64,000 nt of DNA. Source: Fasciola hepatica (taxonomy: Eukaryota; Platyhelminthes; Trematoda; Plagiorchiida; Fasciolidae). Position 1 is the stretch's first letter; each line of letters begins with the position of its first letter. Location of the stretch: positions 23,552,501 through 23,616,500 of the forward strand of contig CANUEZ040000024.1 in assembly GCA_948099385.1 (NCBI GenBank), written 5' to 3'. Below, piece by piece: positions 25,634 to 38,349 of this stretch. The notes under the pieces are model-generated. The model searched no databases, was not told the origin of the DNA, and saw only the letters and a program-made list of their open reading frames with translations. The position numbers and the translations under genes are program-made.

Positions 25634-26524
25634 TCGGAGCATGGCTGCACGATGTGTTGGTAAATGATGCCCGATGCTGAACTCTAACCCCGCATGAGAA
25701 GCCTGGTGATGGGTCATGGCGTCTTTGCGCGTGTTATAGGTGATTTCACAATGTGGGCACCGGTAGGCCGCGACCGAAGATGCGTGAACTCGAATCACAT
25801 GCGCCCGTGTCGCACCTACATAACCGGAAGCATACTGACAAAGAGAACACACGTACAAATAGCCGTTCAGATCTGCATCTTTATCAGAGCTCAGCGGTGC
25901 ACATTGATTCATACTGATGCGAATCACGTAGGGCTCTTCGGAAGCGGATAAGTCGTTCAAATCATCTACTGAATCCTCCATGTGGAACACAGAAGATGAG
26001 AGGTCATTAAGAAGGGGTGAACTGTTGGAATTCTGTGAGGGATTAGCAGACTTATTAACCGAGCTTCCTGCTGCGTGAAACTTGCTACCAGTTGCCAGTG
26101 ACGCTGTGGCCGATAAAGCAGTTAGTTTCTCAGTATCTCGATGCTGAGTGGACGGCTGATAGACTTGAGAAGCGAATTGTCCGGACGGACGAGCCAAGCC
26201 CACAGCAGAAGCACGCCGTGTACCGAACTGGGACAGATCCATTTCTGCTAGTGGTTTGATGACTGTGCCTTTCCATTTCATTTTAGCCAGATGAAGAAGA
26301 ACATGGTTAGGCAATAGCGTGTTGTCTTCACGACTTAAACGGCTGCAATGCATTGCTGCAGCCTTATATCGTTCGGGAACCTTGGCATGAACACCAAGAA
26401 TGTGTTTGCGAATATCACCCATTCCATGAGGGGAAGATGAGGAACAGCCGGAACAGCAGAAATATCGACGACCACGACGTCGCGTGATAAACACCTTCAA
26501 AGAACTGTATACATCCATCTTCTC
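25634..26524 (-). CDS. Zinc-finger gene, exon with completion of module 4 and two C2H2 fingers
   Basis: The acceptor is CTTATTTGCAG at 26,525. The exon has 297 codons and enters and leaves in phase 0. Joined to the preceding exon it restores the module motif: PVLE then EKMDVYSS, matching REFLEQKMQLYS in module 2. The finger CSGCSSSSPHGMGDIRKH continues to ILGVH. A serine-rich linker follows, then fingers YVCSLCQYASGYVGATRAH and YRCPHCEITYNTRKDAMTHH near the end. The exact repair of the repeat across the junction is strong evidence that the splice is real. The protein is probably a nuclear DNA- or RNA-binding factor. Confidence 0.85.
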
Positions 26525-27749
26525 CTGCAAATAAGAAAAAAACAGCAAAAAGACTGCCGATTAGGTAGATACGCAGGGAAAAATATGGCAACGAATTCTG
26601 ATGAATATATATAAGAAAATATTCTCGCTATGTTTTCGCACTTGACCTATGTCAACTGCCTTCGTCGGGCATACATTAGTATATCTACTCGAAAGCTGAT
26701 TTGCCCCAATTCACGATTCCAGTTCGTATTTTAGCGTAGCGCTAAGCATCAGACGCGACGAACTGTCACAGTGGATAAGATACAATTTCTTGGAAACATC
26801 TTCGGGGCTCATCAGGCACCAGTCGGCGGTTTATCGAGTGAGTGAGCTGAATGCCAAACCGATGTACAGGTCCTTGTGAGTTAATCGACCTCAGTTCAAT
26901 ATGTTAACAGGTGCGCACTTAAGTGGTTCAACCGACTCTAAACGTCATGGCAAGATGCAATAATTTCATGACGGATGGTAGACCAGTGTATTTCACAATT
27001 AGTTTTCATATTTTAGCGGATACATTCATGCTCTCATTTCGATGGATGGAGTACTTCATTCAATTCGACAGCAGTCACTACAAGACATTTTGAGACTACT
27101 CTAAGAGGTAGTGGAAACAAACAGGATTGTAGTAGTACAGGGTATTCAGTCTGGATTAACTTACATTCATGCACTGTGTCATATCTTTGTAAAAATTCAT
27201 CCGAAGTCAAATGATTCAGAACGCAAAATTGACAGAGAAGGACCAAGAGGAAAAATCGAGGTGCAACTCAACACTGAAGTAACACGGCTTGACAGTATAT
27301 CTGACCTGTTAGCAGCTTATGCTGTTTGTCACCTCAAGTTTAAAGCTGCAAAAGCACAATAGCAAATACCAGTCAAGATCTTTCACCGTATGTCACACCT
27401 CAGATCAAATTGAGAAGGGAATTCCAATTGGTACTTCTGGGTACCGGGTAACATGACCAGATGTCACGGTTAGTGACTCACAGGCATTTAGACCTGTCCT
27501 TGATCTATCTAGGGCTTCAGTCTATAATGATTCTTACCAGCTCCGCACTAGTGATTTTCTATTTATCCCGGATTTTCCAAGCCATTAATCAAAACCGATC
27601 ACATCTAGCTTAAAAACATTGTATTTCCCGACTCCGATGAACATATGAGAATGTACTGGCAAATTGTGATTACGTACTAAGCGACAGATAAATAGCAAAA
27701 GTGCTAATATAACCAAATAATTCCAGCGATCAGTATTCAGATTGCTTAC
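26525..27749 (-). other. Intron of the zinc-finger gene
   Basis: About 1.2 kb between donor CTTGAG|GTAAGC (exon end 27,750) and the acceptor at 26,525. A CUGAUGAG-like string lies near 26,810 but has no GAAA partner. Nothing else recognised. Confidence 0.75.
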
Positions 27750-30700
27750 CTCAAGAACCGGAAAATATGATGCCGGACAATATCCTTGAACCAAGCTATA
27801 CAGCGCCTCGGATGAATAAGGTAAATTAATGACTCGCTCCACCTCCTCTGTAGTGGATGCTTGGGCTTTGGTTAGATGTGACAAGGGATCTTCTAACCCT
27901 TTCTGTGGCTTACGTGCACCGGAGCTCTCTGGATCTGATGCATCCCGATCCTCGTTCGAGTCATCATTTTGGTCACGATGTGCTACGCTGTTTGGTGTGT
28001 GTACAGAATCACGCGTGTCAGTGCCTGATTCAATACCAGTATCGGCGGAAACCGATTTTCGGACCAGGTTCGGTAAAATAGGGGGATAGGGAGCCAGTTC
28101 TTTGAGCGGTCTGTGTGTATGATGAAACGAAGTCCCTTTGTTGTTTGGTCCGGAACTCGAGGCGGAGGTGGTGCCCAAAGTGGATGAAGCGACGGAAGCG
28201 GAATTGTTTGCTGATGATAAAGCCGTCGAGTTTAATTTGATAGGTCTTTCCATGGCTAGACGAAGGAGCATTTCGTCTGAATACAACTCAAAATCATAGT
28301 CTCGTGTGATTCGGGAGGCCTGACAACAAATAGTAATGACGTCGTGTGAGATCCGTGCATGCACACCCATTACATGTCGCCGGCTATCAGCCAGTGTTGC
28401 CGCCCGAATCCCACTGTCCGGCTGACGTGTGGTCACAAATAATCGTCCACAGGGGCAACGGAATGCCAGAGTACGATCTCCTCGGCAAATACGAGTCATA
28501 GTATAGGTAGAGTAAACTTGCATTTTGGATAATATGTCTCTGGTTTGCGACTCGGTGGCCCCAGCAGAGTCCAGGAGTTTTCGTAATACTGCCTCAGAGA
28601 AAGGTAATGGCAAATCAACTACGCGGTCTGCTCCCTCCAACCCAGGAATAGATGGCAATGTTGCCAGGTCCAGATGATCTACAGACGTAGTGGCTTGAAA
28701 CTCGTCTTCAGATTCAGGAGACTCCGGAGGAGATTGGGGCGTAGGAGAACAACGACCGATTGCGGTGCTCTGACCAGCGACTGGGCTCCCTATGGAACTG
28801 GAACTAGCCACACTAGATTCATTCACCGCAGGGTTATCTGGTGGGACGGGCGGTCGAATTCGGACCGTAACGGGATTCTTAGAACCAGGAACCATGGTTG
28901 TAAATCGGGACACGTAAGTGTCATGAGATCGGGTCTCAGCAATAGATGGGGTGCTGTTACTAGACACAGAAGAACTCAACTCATTCCCACCACCATTCTG
29001 ATCATAGCTCCCCGTAGGAGATGGAGATCGGCTCTCACCTTTGCCAGTTTCCAAACCCTGACGCCGGTGAAGAAATTCTTTCGCCAGGCGAGCCAACTTA
29101 TCGTCTGAGAATAGAGTGAACTCTACTGGGTCGAGACGCGAGGCCTGCAAGCAGTGTCGAAAATGTTTTGTGGAAATTCCACAATGCGATCCGAGAATAT
29201 GTTTACGCACGTCAGCTAGTGCATGTGGAGAAGAGTAAGTGCAATGGTTACACTTATATCGGCGATAACCGCCTCTCGTATCCACAATCACCGATAAACG
29301 ACTATAGAGCTGCATCTTCTGCTCCAGGAATTCTCTGGTGGCAACTGGGAGCTGACCGGTGAGTCGACGCAAGATCGCGATTGAATAAGGTAGCGGAACA
29401 CGACGCCTCCCAGGTTCCAACATGCGTGGTCGCATCTGACGCATAGCCAACTGTTCTTGAACCTCCTGGAATTTTTCCTCACTCTTTGGTAAGTAAGTGA
29501 AACGGAGGCACTCTTTCAGATATTCACGAGGCACCTCCAAGTGAACGGTGAGTAAGTGTCGTTTGAAGTCGCCCAGACCGTAGGGGAATACTTTGCCACA
29601 CTCCGGACAAACCGGAATACGACGATGATTTTCCTTACCTAGGATTCGTACCAGATACGACGAAAATTGACGCATTTTGACCACTAAACGATCCAAAACG
29701 GGCGAGCGTATGCGAGTGGATAAATCAGCTCGGAATTTGTCCTCATCAAACGGGAAGGAGACCATATCGTCGCCGATACGACCGGTGAATTCCGGGTGGT
29801 CCTGATCATCATCTTCGTCATCATCATCACCATCCTCATCATTATCGCCACCATCGTCCAGTTGGTATTCGGCCATCAATTTGATGGGATCATGGTGAGG
29901 TTCCACGGAGGCTGTTGGAGTACAGATGGTCATTGGGGCGGTTTTCACCGTGGTTGTGGTGCTAGTATTGGCAATGACCGTTGTGGTAGTTGTCTGGGTG
30001 GAGTTCGGGGTAGTGATGGGCTCGACAGCAACTGACGCAGAATTACTGCTGTTGCTAATACTGCTGCTGGTGACGGTTATCGCCGTTGTACCGGGAAAAC
30101 TGACAAGCGGAACAACTGATGCGACGGGTCCAGCACAGTTCCCGTTGCTAGTTACGGAAGTTGGTTGGGCGGGACTGACTAGAGTGGCAACGGCAGGCAT
30201 CAATTTGGAGGAATTTAGGCCCAATGATGACGGAATGCTGGTTAGAGTGACTGGAAATGTTTGTGATGAAACAGAGGTGATCGTGGAAGCATTCACCTCA
30301 AAACCGGCCAGACCAGTCAGTGCAGCTGCAGCCATGGCAGCCACCGCAGATGCAGCATCCGATGCGCTCAGGTTATTCATACTGTTCGAAGCGGAACTGG
30401 TCAATTCCTGAAGCGTTTTTAGTGCGACTGCACTGGGGAATAGGGAGACTGGAGCACCAGCGGACACACTGACTTGAGCGGGAGGCATCAACGATATGGC
30501 TGTGATTGAACTGGGAGCCAGAGGAATGGCAGGAAGAGCTTGAGGTAACGCGGCTGTCAAATGCGTTTGATTGGTCAATGTCAGGGAATGCTGTCTGGAT
30601 GGTCGGGCCAGAGCGGCTAAATTCATGATAGATTCGCCTAATGATGTCTCGGATGCTGCAGCAGACAAGGCGCTGCTCGCAGAAGGTGGTTGTTGTGGCG

Positions 30701-30911
30701 TTGGTGTAAAACTCACATGGTCTGAAGTGACCGCACGACTGGCAAAACCAGAGGTAAGCAGAGGAATACTACTAATCAACCCAGATTGTGCCGTACAGGT
30801 AGAACTATTGTTGCCGTCGCTAAAGGTGGCGCTGGATGTGGTTTTACAGGATATAGGCTTTGATCGTGCATCAAGCATGGCTATACGAATTTGCTCTCGC
30901 ACCACGAAGGC
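27750..30911 (-). CDS. Zinc-finger gene, main exon with repeated atypical finger modules
   Basis: A 3,162-bp exon (1,054 codons) with acceptor CTTATATTACACAG before 30,911 and donor AG|GTAAGC after 27,750, both phase 0. The first third is rich in serine, threonine and alanine, then comes an almost pure Asp/Glu stretch (about 29,790-29,860). Three full modules follow and a fourth begins. Each has a leader of the LPYS...L..L type, a (K)MQ(V/L)YS helix, and a finger such as CNHCTYSSPHALADVRKH with ILGSH. After the finger most carry a conserved (Q)ASR segment and an L-LA helix. Fingers lie near 29,545-29,611, 29,186-29,262 and 28,365-28,470. Module 3 has an insertion inside its finger and a CPC in place of CX2C. 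The acidic and low-complexity parts suggest transcriptional regulation. No named orthologue recognised. Confidence 0.9.
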
Positions 30912-31135
30912 CTGTGTAATATAAGAAGAGGTTGGAAAAAAACAGTAAATAAGCAATGGCAACCCGTTGGAACATGTTTCCTTTTAAAGAAAAATCAAGA
31001 AGCGATTTAGTAGGGCAACAAGTAATTAACAAGGTGACAACGTTGAATTAGGCACCGTCTGAATCATGGAATATTATGCCGCTCCTTCCGGTGAGGTTTT
31101 CAAAATGGCACCGGGCTTGTTCTCATGGCGGTGTA

Positions 31136-31200
<65 letters not shown>

Positions 31201-34200
31201 GATAAACAAATGAGAATTCGCCGCTGAAATCCGTTATCTTAGACGTGTTGGTCTCTGTTCGCGACTTACTGAAATGTATCACACTGTGAACAAAAATTGT
31301 GTGATATGTTAATCCTCGAATCGAGCGGAAACAGGGTCGAAGGTTGTTAGATCTGAATTACTTCAAAGTGAATGAGACATTCCACGCTCACCAAGGGGTT
31401 GTGATATAATATTGAGCACCTGATCTGTGTAGGAATTAAGGTTAGCTAGTTAACTCTGGTATGCTTGTTTGGCTTATAGGTGACTATCCTAGGAGCGGGT
31501 TTGTTTCATATAATAAGAGTCTGGTGCGCAGAAGACTGTGCCAATGACCCAATCTGTTGAAACCAATAAAATTCTGGTTGTAGTAGGAAATCAATAGATC
31601 CGAACCAATCAAGTTGTCGAATTAGGAATTATGACATATCCTATGACCATCGCCAAGAGCCAGATCAGATTATGAAGTCCAAAAGAGGGTAAAAATGGAC
31701 TATAGTTTGGATGACATACTTGAAAGTGCCGGGTAAATCGATGAACGTTCGGTTACATGTAGATTTTGTGACATCGAAGCGACATAAATTGGAGCAGTGG
31801 TTATCTATTTGCAGCTGCACGGAAAAGAGCTTAAATGCGAAGGGAGAATAACCCTCAAATTAGAGGTAAAATATATTGAAAACAGGGAGGACCTGACCAT
31901 ACCGAAATCAACTCCACTCTCAGGTGCAGCAGCTGACTATCTGTAGGACTATCACCAATAGAAACTGAGGCTAGTGCTCACTACTCCAAGAACTACAAAA
32001 GGTTAACCGTAGTCAACTAGTTGGTCATGGTTTAGGATAGATCAAACGGGCGTGCGCACAACACGAGCTGCTGTTCAAGGCTGGTCTTTAAAGTTCACAA
32101 CACACGAGCACTACAGGTAAAACTTCGAAGGCTTTATCAGGAGGCGCTAAATCAATCGAATACTGATGGACAGGGAACTAAAAACCCGCACCTATGGAGA
32201 ATAGATCGGTTTGATAAAAAAAAACTATCATTCAATCGTAACGGTGCATTCGGTAGGTTCTCGAACACTTTCACAAATGCTGTTGTTTACCCACGTATAG
32301 GTGTGTTGCGGGCATAACGCATTAGGTGGACAAACGATGCACGGTACAGATGGCCAGCAGGTGGGAATCCTGTCCCACACAAACAGATCATGGACTCCAC
32401 GGGTGAGAACGTAACTAGCTGGCGCTAGTTTTGTCAGGCTCTGCAACACGTTCAAATCAACCATCAAAGCATCGCCAAGAAATGACTATTTCTTTTGCGC
32501 GTGTATGAACACACGAACGCATCTACTTCATGCTGCCGTGACGGCCCGAATGGAACAAGGGCACGTGCACACACGCGAAACGCTTCGACAAACCGGCTGT
32601 CACAAGGGCGACACCACAGTTTGGCTCTGAGGCCGAGACCTACTTCTGCCCAGTCCACCGGTCCGTCTGCCCTCCCGTAGGGTGATCAATCCATCGATCC
32701 GTTCAGACATCCACGCGTCCACAACGGGAGAAAAGCGTTTGCAGTAACCGGTAGACGAGGCCGACACCAACGCTCGGACTTTGTTCGTGTTAGGGTGCGG
32801 TCGTGTCCGGTTTGCTTGCAGTCTACTAGCCTGTCCGTTCGCCTGTGTAGCCCCATTGCTGGGCACAAACAGAAGTGAGCGACTATGTGCGGTCACACAC
32901 AGACAGAGATGCGGCGGAAGGGAAACGCCACACAAACAACGGATAGAAACGCACATGCGTCCTGAATGAACAAATGGCTCGACTGCTGAACTTCACCCAA
33001 CCCATCCGGTTGTGGATGGATCTCTACTGACTAGTCGGGTAAGCAAGTGAAGGAGGATTCATGGGTTGGTTTGTGGGAGATCGACTTCCCGAAACAATCC
33101 AATCAGCCAAGCAGCTGAAACGGTGTCTTGATGAAGCCGCCACGGTCACTGATACCAAAGATACGACACTACACTCGATGAAGTATCGGCGATGAGTACC
33201 AATGGAGATCAATCTCGCAACAAAACGTGGTCTGCTGCATACCAGTGGTCTTGAATACTAATGCGAATGACCACGAAAGCGAGGTGGAAAGCACAACTTA
33301 ACACTACGTACAGTTCATATTTATTATGCAGGCTACTGCGAAGTACACGACAAGGGATAACGAGAAAATGACAATGTGCTCTGATTACGATTATTTTGTC
33401 CTCAGGAATCCACTCAAATGATTAACAAGTAAACAGCGTGAGATGAACAAGCACTGAGTAACTGAACAAGAACAGACAGATGTCGTGTAATTAAGCCTGA
33501 CAATAACATACATAGGCTACGCAGAGTCCAAAGAAGAGGTCTCAATTTTGACGCGCATCCGTGTATTTACAGTAGTTAGGTCAACTCCATCATACGATTT
33601 AGAAACAGCCGGTGTTGATGGAAAACGCATGAATCACAACGTTATTGATCATCTTTTACTCCATGCCTATGCGTGGGTGCGACAGAGAAGGGGCATACCT
33701 GAACAAAAACGACAATCTCTCGACCATGAGAATGGGAATAACGGTGATCACTGCGGTGAACTGGGAGGTTAAAGGTTACCAGATTATTCTGGCGTGCATG
33801 GCTTGCCTATGTGTGGCAAGACGATAAAACTATGATCAGTAGACCTGTCTGTACATGTCAGCCTTCCTAGATAGGGCCTGCGAAACACACTTACTAAGTG
33901 TCGCAAAACACTGAATGACACGGCGCGCCTTCCTTACCTACTTCACATTACATCCGTATTTTTATGTGGTCCGTCTTCACTAGATTTTGTCTTTTCCAAC
34001 AGGGTTACGTAGCTATTTAAATCCGAAAACAGTTCCCCAAAACTTTGGGACAGAGTTCGGTGTGGAACTACATAAACAGAAGGTCCAGAAATGATATGAG
34101 AAAATCGTTGTGTTGTCTGTTTTCTTAAATCTTCAGGAGACCGACGTACCAAATGAACACACGGATAAACTGAACATCAACCAGCGTAATGGCGAGGGTA

Positions 34201-34951
34201 AATCAAAGAGAATGAAAAAATCACTTCCCGATAGATTATAAATCAGCACAATTACACAATCTTGCGGTCCTGGCTGATACCAAAAAGCTGACAAAAGTCA
34301 CCTCATGCAAAATAATGAAGCTGGGAAGTACCACAGTTAGCGTTTCAATTCAGAGTAAAAGCAAAAGAAGGTAGTAGCGGTAGACAGCAATCCCCACTGT
34401 CGCCCAGCTCGTTATCATACCAGACCCATTGGGACCTTATGTGGTTATCCACTCCAAGTCTAAGGGTCTAATGGCCGGTTATCCCTAATAATGCCGTGGC
34501 CCTTTGTGGTTACGGGATATACCCGTTTTATTATACTCATGCGTAAGCATGTAATAAAAAACGAATGGCCACTATCGACAACTGATAAGACAGGATAAAT
34601 ACGAAGGGAACAAGAAATCTTATACCACAATCGGCCGCGGTCACACACACCCTTTGTCGTCCGATAGCCGAAGTTAAGCAACGTCGGACACGGTGGGCAT
34701 TTGCATTGATGGTCGGCAGGGATTCAGTCAGAACGACTCAGTCTACCAAGATTAACTCGTCAGAAAGTCAGAACAGATAGAAGGACCTGGCATTCCTAGT
34801 TAGAAAAATGATGGATTATTCTTCTTTTCACCCAAAACCATGAGATGAAGCCCGGGCCAGATGGCACAGAACATGTACCAGAACGGACAGAATGAATGAG
34901 TGAAACTTGCATCGTGATGCGAGTAGGAACGTTCAACCGTGTACAACTCAC
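30912..34951 (-). other. Long intron of the zinc-finger gene
   Basis: A 4-kb intron. It holds a (TA)n tract at about 31,135-31,198, a CpG-richer stretch at about 32,480-33,200 that could be an internal promoter, and a repeat block with 5S-rRNA-like sequence at 34,430-34,730. A minus-strand open segment at 32,228-32,467 with several cysteines is not assignable. No exon with good splice sites was seen between the flanking exons. Confidence 0.6.
34430..34730 (+). repeat. Repeat with 5S-rRNA-like segment
   Basis: At about 34,656-34,693 the plus strand reads GTCGTCCGATAGCCGAAG then TTAAGCAACGTCGG. This closely matches the 5S rRNA internal control region, including the A box AAGTTAAGCAACGTCGG; the remainder is degraded toward a GGTCGGCAGGGATTC end. 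The upstream part (34,430-34,550) shares GGGACCTTATGTGGTT and TATACCC blocks with 49,035-49,145 in the inverted-repeat arm. It may be a 5S pseudogene or a 5S-derived SINE. It is too divergent to be a functional 5S gene. Confidence 0.5.
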
Positions 34952-35284
34952 CCGTGATTTGTGTGTGTGCATTACATGTTCAGTCACCAAATTCTGCTCC
35001 GTAGATACAGCTTGACAGTCTGAACACCAGTAAATTCGACATCGATAGCTTGTCAGACCAGCCTTGATCGCTCCAGGACAAGTGGGTGCATGCAGCAGAA
35101 AGTGTTGCCAGCGTACAGTATTCAGAGCACAGTGTGGACAACGAAGCAAGAAAACAAATCGCGGTTCAGATTGACCGGGATTACCGTTCGAAGTAACGGC
35201 TGTCTGGGTAGGTTTCGGTTCTGAATCATCCATTGGTTTCTGCTCATACGCGTTCGGAAGTAGTTCCGATTTGCTGCACAATAC
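34952..35284 (-). CDS. Zinc-finger gene, second coding exon
   Basis: A 111-codon exon with acceptor TTACCCCATAG before 35,284 and donor CACGG|GTGAGT after 34,952. Both are phase 0. It encodes two cysteine/histidine pairs of irregular spacing, RCPHCALNTVRWQHFLLH and YWCSDCQAVSTEQNLVTEH continuing to VMHTH. These read as degenerate C2H2 fingers. The exon links the helix-turn-helix exon upstream to the large finger exon downstream. Confidence 0.7.
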
Positions 35285-37433
35285 CTATGGGGTAAGGATG
35301 TGTAGATTTATACATAGGATATGGTGAAAACACCGAGTGCACTGGGTCGAGTCTACATGCAAGCTAATAAGTGATCATTACAATCGATGCGGCTTAGTCG
35401 CTCAGTTACCAGGTAGACAGATTCCGAAAACCTCAACAGGTCCCATAAGTCAACCGTTCTCCAACCCCCCATTCAACCTTAGGACAAGTAGATTGGCCCA
35501 CCTCAAGGTTGTTTCAGAGCGAGATATTCAGCAACTGATTCAGCGAACCGCCGAGGAAAGCATCAAAGTGACTCATCTAGCATAGTCAATTCGATCACGT
35601 GGAGGCACAGCTACCTCCGACACAGGATCAAAACATGCATTTCCGCTTAGTCGCGCCATTTGATTACAGAGAATTTAGTTCATGTCCACTTTTATATGAA
35701 GGGTAAATGATCTGGCTAACAACACGTGATTGAGAACAGGAAAAACTGTGTAGCTTTTCCTTTAAACGCCTTCCATAACTTAACAAGCCTTCCGTGATTA
35801 TAGGCCAGATAGCGACAAAACCTCCACGCATTTCATCTGATTCACGGATGTTCCACCTGAAATCGTAAATAATACTGTTCAACAGAGACGAGCTTCACAG
35901 GGCACCGCAGTTTAAACTGAGATATAAGGCAAACTGTAACATGGAAAAATATACATAATGCTTGGGTTTCTAAAGGTCATCACACGAGCCCCTGGTGTCC
36001 ATAAGCAGTGCTCGATATGCCAGTCTCGAGCATGTTAATCCATTTTCGGGTTAGGATAAATGACTAACAGATCGTTTTCGAAACCGGGACTTCAATACGA
36101 ATCATCAAAATGTCATTTTACATAAGGATAATCGATTTACAGGGCTTTGTGAGGTGCACTGCATCCAAACAAACTAAGCCGTTGACATATTTCGAAACTC
36201 AACAGTCTGGAACACTTGCGGATTATTTACGACGATCGTGACCAGAAGGGTTGCATAGAATGCGAGGTAAGAAAAACATGTTACTCACAACACTTGTATT
36301 GAGTGAATCGGACAACTACCCACATACGAGCGATGCAGAACGTCGAACAATGACACTTGCGACTCCGTTGAAATCCCAAATGACCATGGGCTAGTTATCA
36401 GTATCGACAGGGAAATAGACAGCTGGAGACGGAAAACAGCAGATCGAACAGTGGCAATCGCCTTTCGAAAACGAGGATAATTAAAGGCTTGCTGAGTAGA
36501 GACAAGATGTAACGTTTGAATTAACGGTGATAACCGATGTCCGTGAAACAAGCCAAAAGCTGTTCGCCCTTTCGATGGAGCAACCATGCACCAACGAGAG
36601 CCTACTCGATGCGTCTCAAACACCAGTTTGGTTACATGTAGTACACGATTTTGACCTCAGCAAAATGGCGTGAGTGTGCTTCCATTTCCCGTCTCAAACG
36701 GTATCGGTTTGCGTAACCTGTGAAACGATGATATTCTAATGGTCAGTGTTGACCCTGTAAGAACATATGGAGAGGGGGTAGGGCAAGTACAACCTAGCTG
36801 GGTTGTAACAGTAGCTTGCAGACTACTTCAATCACACTTAACTGACATGGAGACACAAGAAGAAACGCGTACACATTACATACCGGTCGCTTTATTCTCC
36901 TCTCGTCTTTTTTCGTTAATGGCCTCAAATGAGTTTATGCAATAGAACAGAACGACAGACCCGATTACTACATTCCATCCTGAATAAAACTGCCTTCCGA
37001 CCAGTAGACAGCGCGAGAACAGCACTGCACAGTACCTTGCATCCGAGCGTTAGTCAAAAGTGGCGATTGTGATTGAGCGTCAGATCATGATGCGAGATTC
37101 AAACACCGCGGACACCGGTCAACAGATGGCGATAGAAAACTCCCCTGTAACCCGTCTAATTACCATGCCTGACCAGCTCAGGCTTCATGGTTGCTGTTTT
37201 TTCTCTCCTGAAAATGCAGTCCACCCTTGACGCTATGGGGTGTGCACTTAAACATAAGCACTTCATCAGCATTACTTGCAGTATAATCGGTACTCAACAG
37301 GTTGAGCAGCTGATCAAAAAGCAAACAGACTTGAGAATGGTGCGTTGTTTCCGAGCGCATCGATTCCATATGGCGAATAAGCACATCAACGATACATGTC
37401 GACTTACGTCTTGCTAACCATTACTCAAGTAAA

Positions 37434-38055
37434 TTGACACCACCCTATCGTAAATGCGAGGTGGCTTCAATTGTGCGTCATCGAGTCAGGTACACATTAG
37501 CATCTATAGCTAGTACTGAAACGCCACAGTCGCAGTGTTTTGATTACGCTCGGTTCTGTCGTGTTCGTGCAGTCAACCATCCACGCCGAGCTCGGCAGAA
37601 GGATGCGAAGAAACTTCGATCATTCACACAAATCGAAACTGTGAAAAACAACAACACCGTTCCTATACTGATTGACACTCAAACGTGTTCAATCGTGGCA
37701 GCACGGACAAGGGTCTATTTGTGAACGTTGTGGTTAATGAGAAATCCTGTTGTTCTCAACTGGATTCGGATGCCTCGATGAACATAATACCTGTCTCCTT
37801 TGTGATCGTATGGGCATCAAGAGTTACACCACCAGTTTGAGGATGTGGAATGAAGCAGAAACGATTATCAGGGGAAAAGTAGACTTGAAAGCCAACCCCC
37901 CCCCCAACATTACTGTCATGCAAAAGATCAACCTCCTGGTGACAGAAGGCAATTTGCAGCCGATACTAGGACTTGATGCAGTCCAGGAGCTGGAGTTCGT
38001 CACAGTGAACAATGGAAATTTTGGGGATAAAGGAAATGCGCACACGAAATTCTAA
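37434..38055 (+). mobile_element. Ty3/gypsy gag-protease fragment, third lineage
   Basis: Broken plus-strand frames show a degraded nucleocapsid segment (ARFCRVRAVNHP, where CG..HFA.VCR is expected). Next come an aspartic-protease-like QLDSDASMNIIP and the downstream KSYTTSLRMWNEAE and LQPILGLDAVQELEFV blocks typical of K02A2.6-like gypsy elements. It lies antisense within an intron of the host gene. No LTR seen and no coding capacity left. Confidence 0.65.
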
Positions 38056-38089
38056 CATCCCGTATAGGAACAACACTTCACTCACATGA

Positions 38090-38330
38090 ACGCAACGGAA
38101 CCAGAAGCGGAGTCTCGAGGGACAGGATAGTGGATGAGATGAATCCTGTCAACCGGTGTTTAGCTTCAACACCAGCCCACACCGATCAAACCAACACATC
38201 TACTGCAACGACTGGGCACAAGGATCGACACCCTAAATAATTAGTTTTACGCTAATGAAACGTGACCGTTCGCAAGTAAAGCGTTCTTCGAGCTATAATG
38301 AGACAACATAAAACAGTCGTGAGACAAGAT
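38090..38330 (+). repeat. Dispersed repeat, copy 2
   Basis: Diverged same-orientation match to 18,590-18,860. It lies directly after the gypsy fragment, but as copy 1 has no such neighbour it is probably a separate element. Confidence 0.5.
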
Positions 38331-38349
38331 TCGCACCCGATCAACTTAC

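Larger units (their letters stand above)
35285..38349 (-). other. Intron of the zinc-finger gene containing a gypsy fragment
   Basis: About 3.1 kb. The 5' half (in gene orientation) contains a decayed gypsy fragment and a dispersed repeat, both listed separately. Nothing recognised at 35.3-37.4 kb. Confidence 0.6.

Noticed and set aside
26809..26817. Second CUGAUGAG hammerhead-like string on the minus strand
   Set aside because: No stem II followed by GAAA and no complementary stem I strand; the core cannot be formed.
28674..30411. Long plus-strand open segments across the zinc-finger exon
   Set aside because: They are antisense shadows of the minus-strand exon, with no domain of their own; composition reflects serine/threonine codons read backwards.
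32228..32467. Cysteine-containing minus-strand open segment in the long intron as an extra exon
   Set aside because: No acceptor/donor pair in phase 0 and no Cys/His spacing like the neighbouring fingers.
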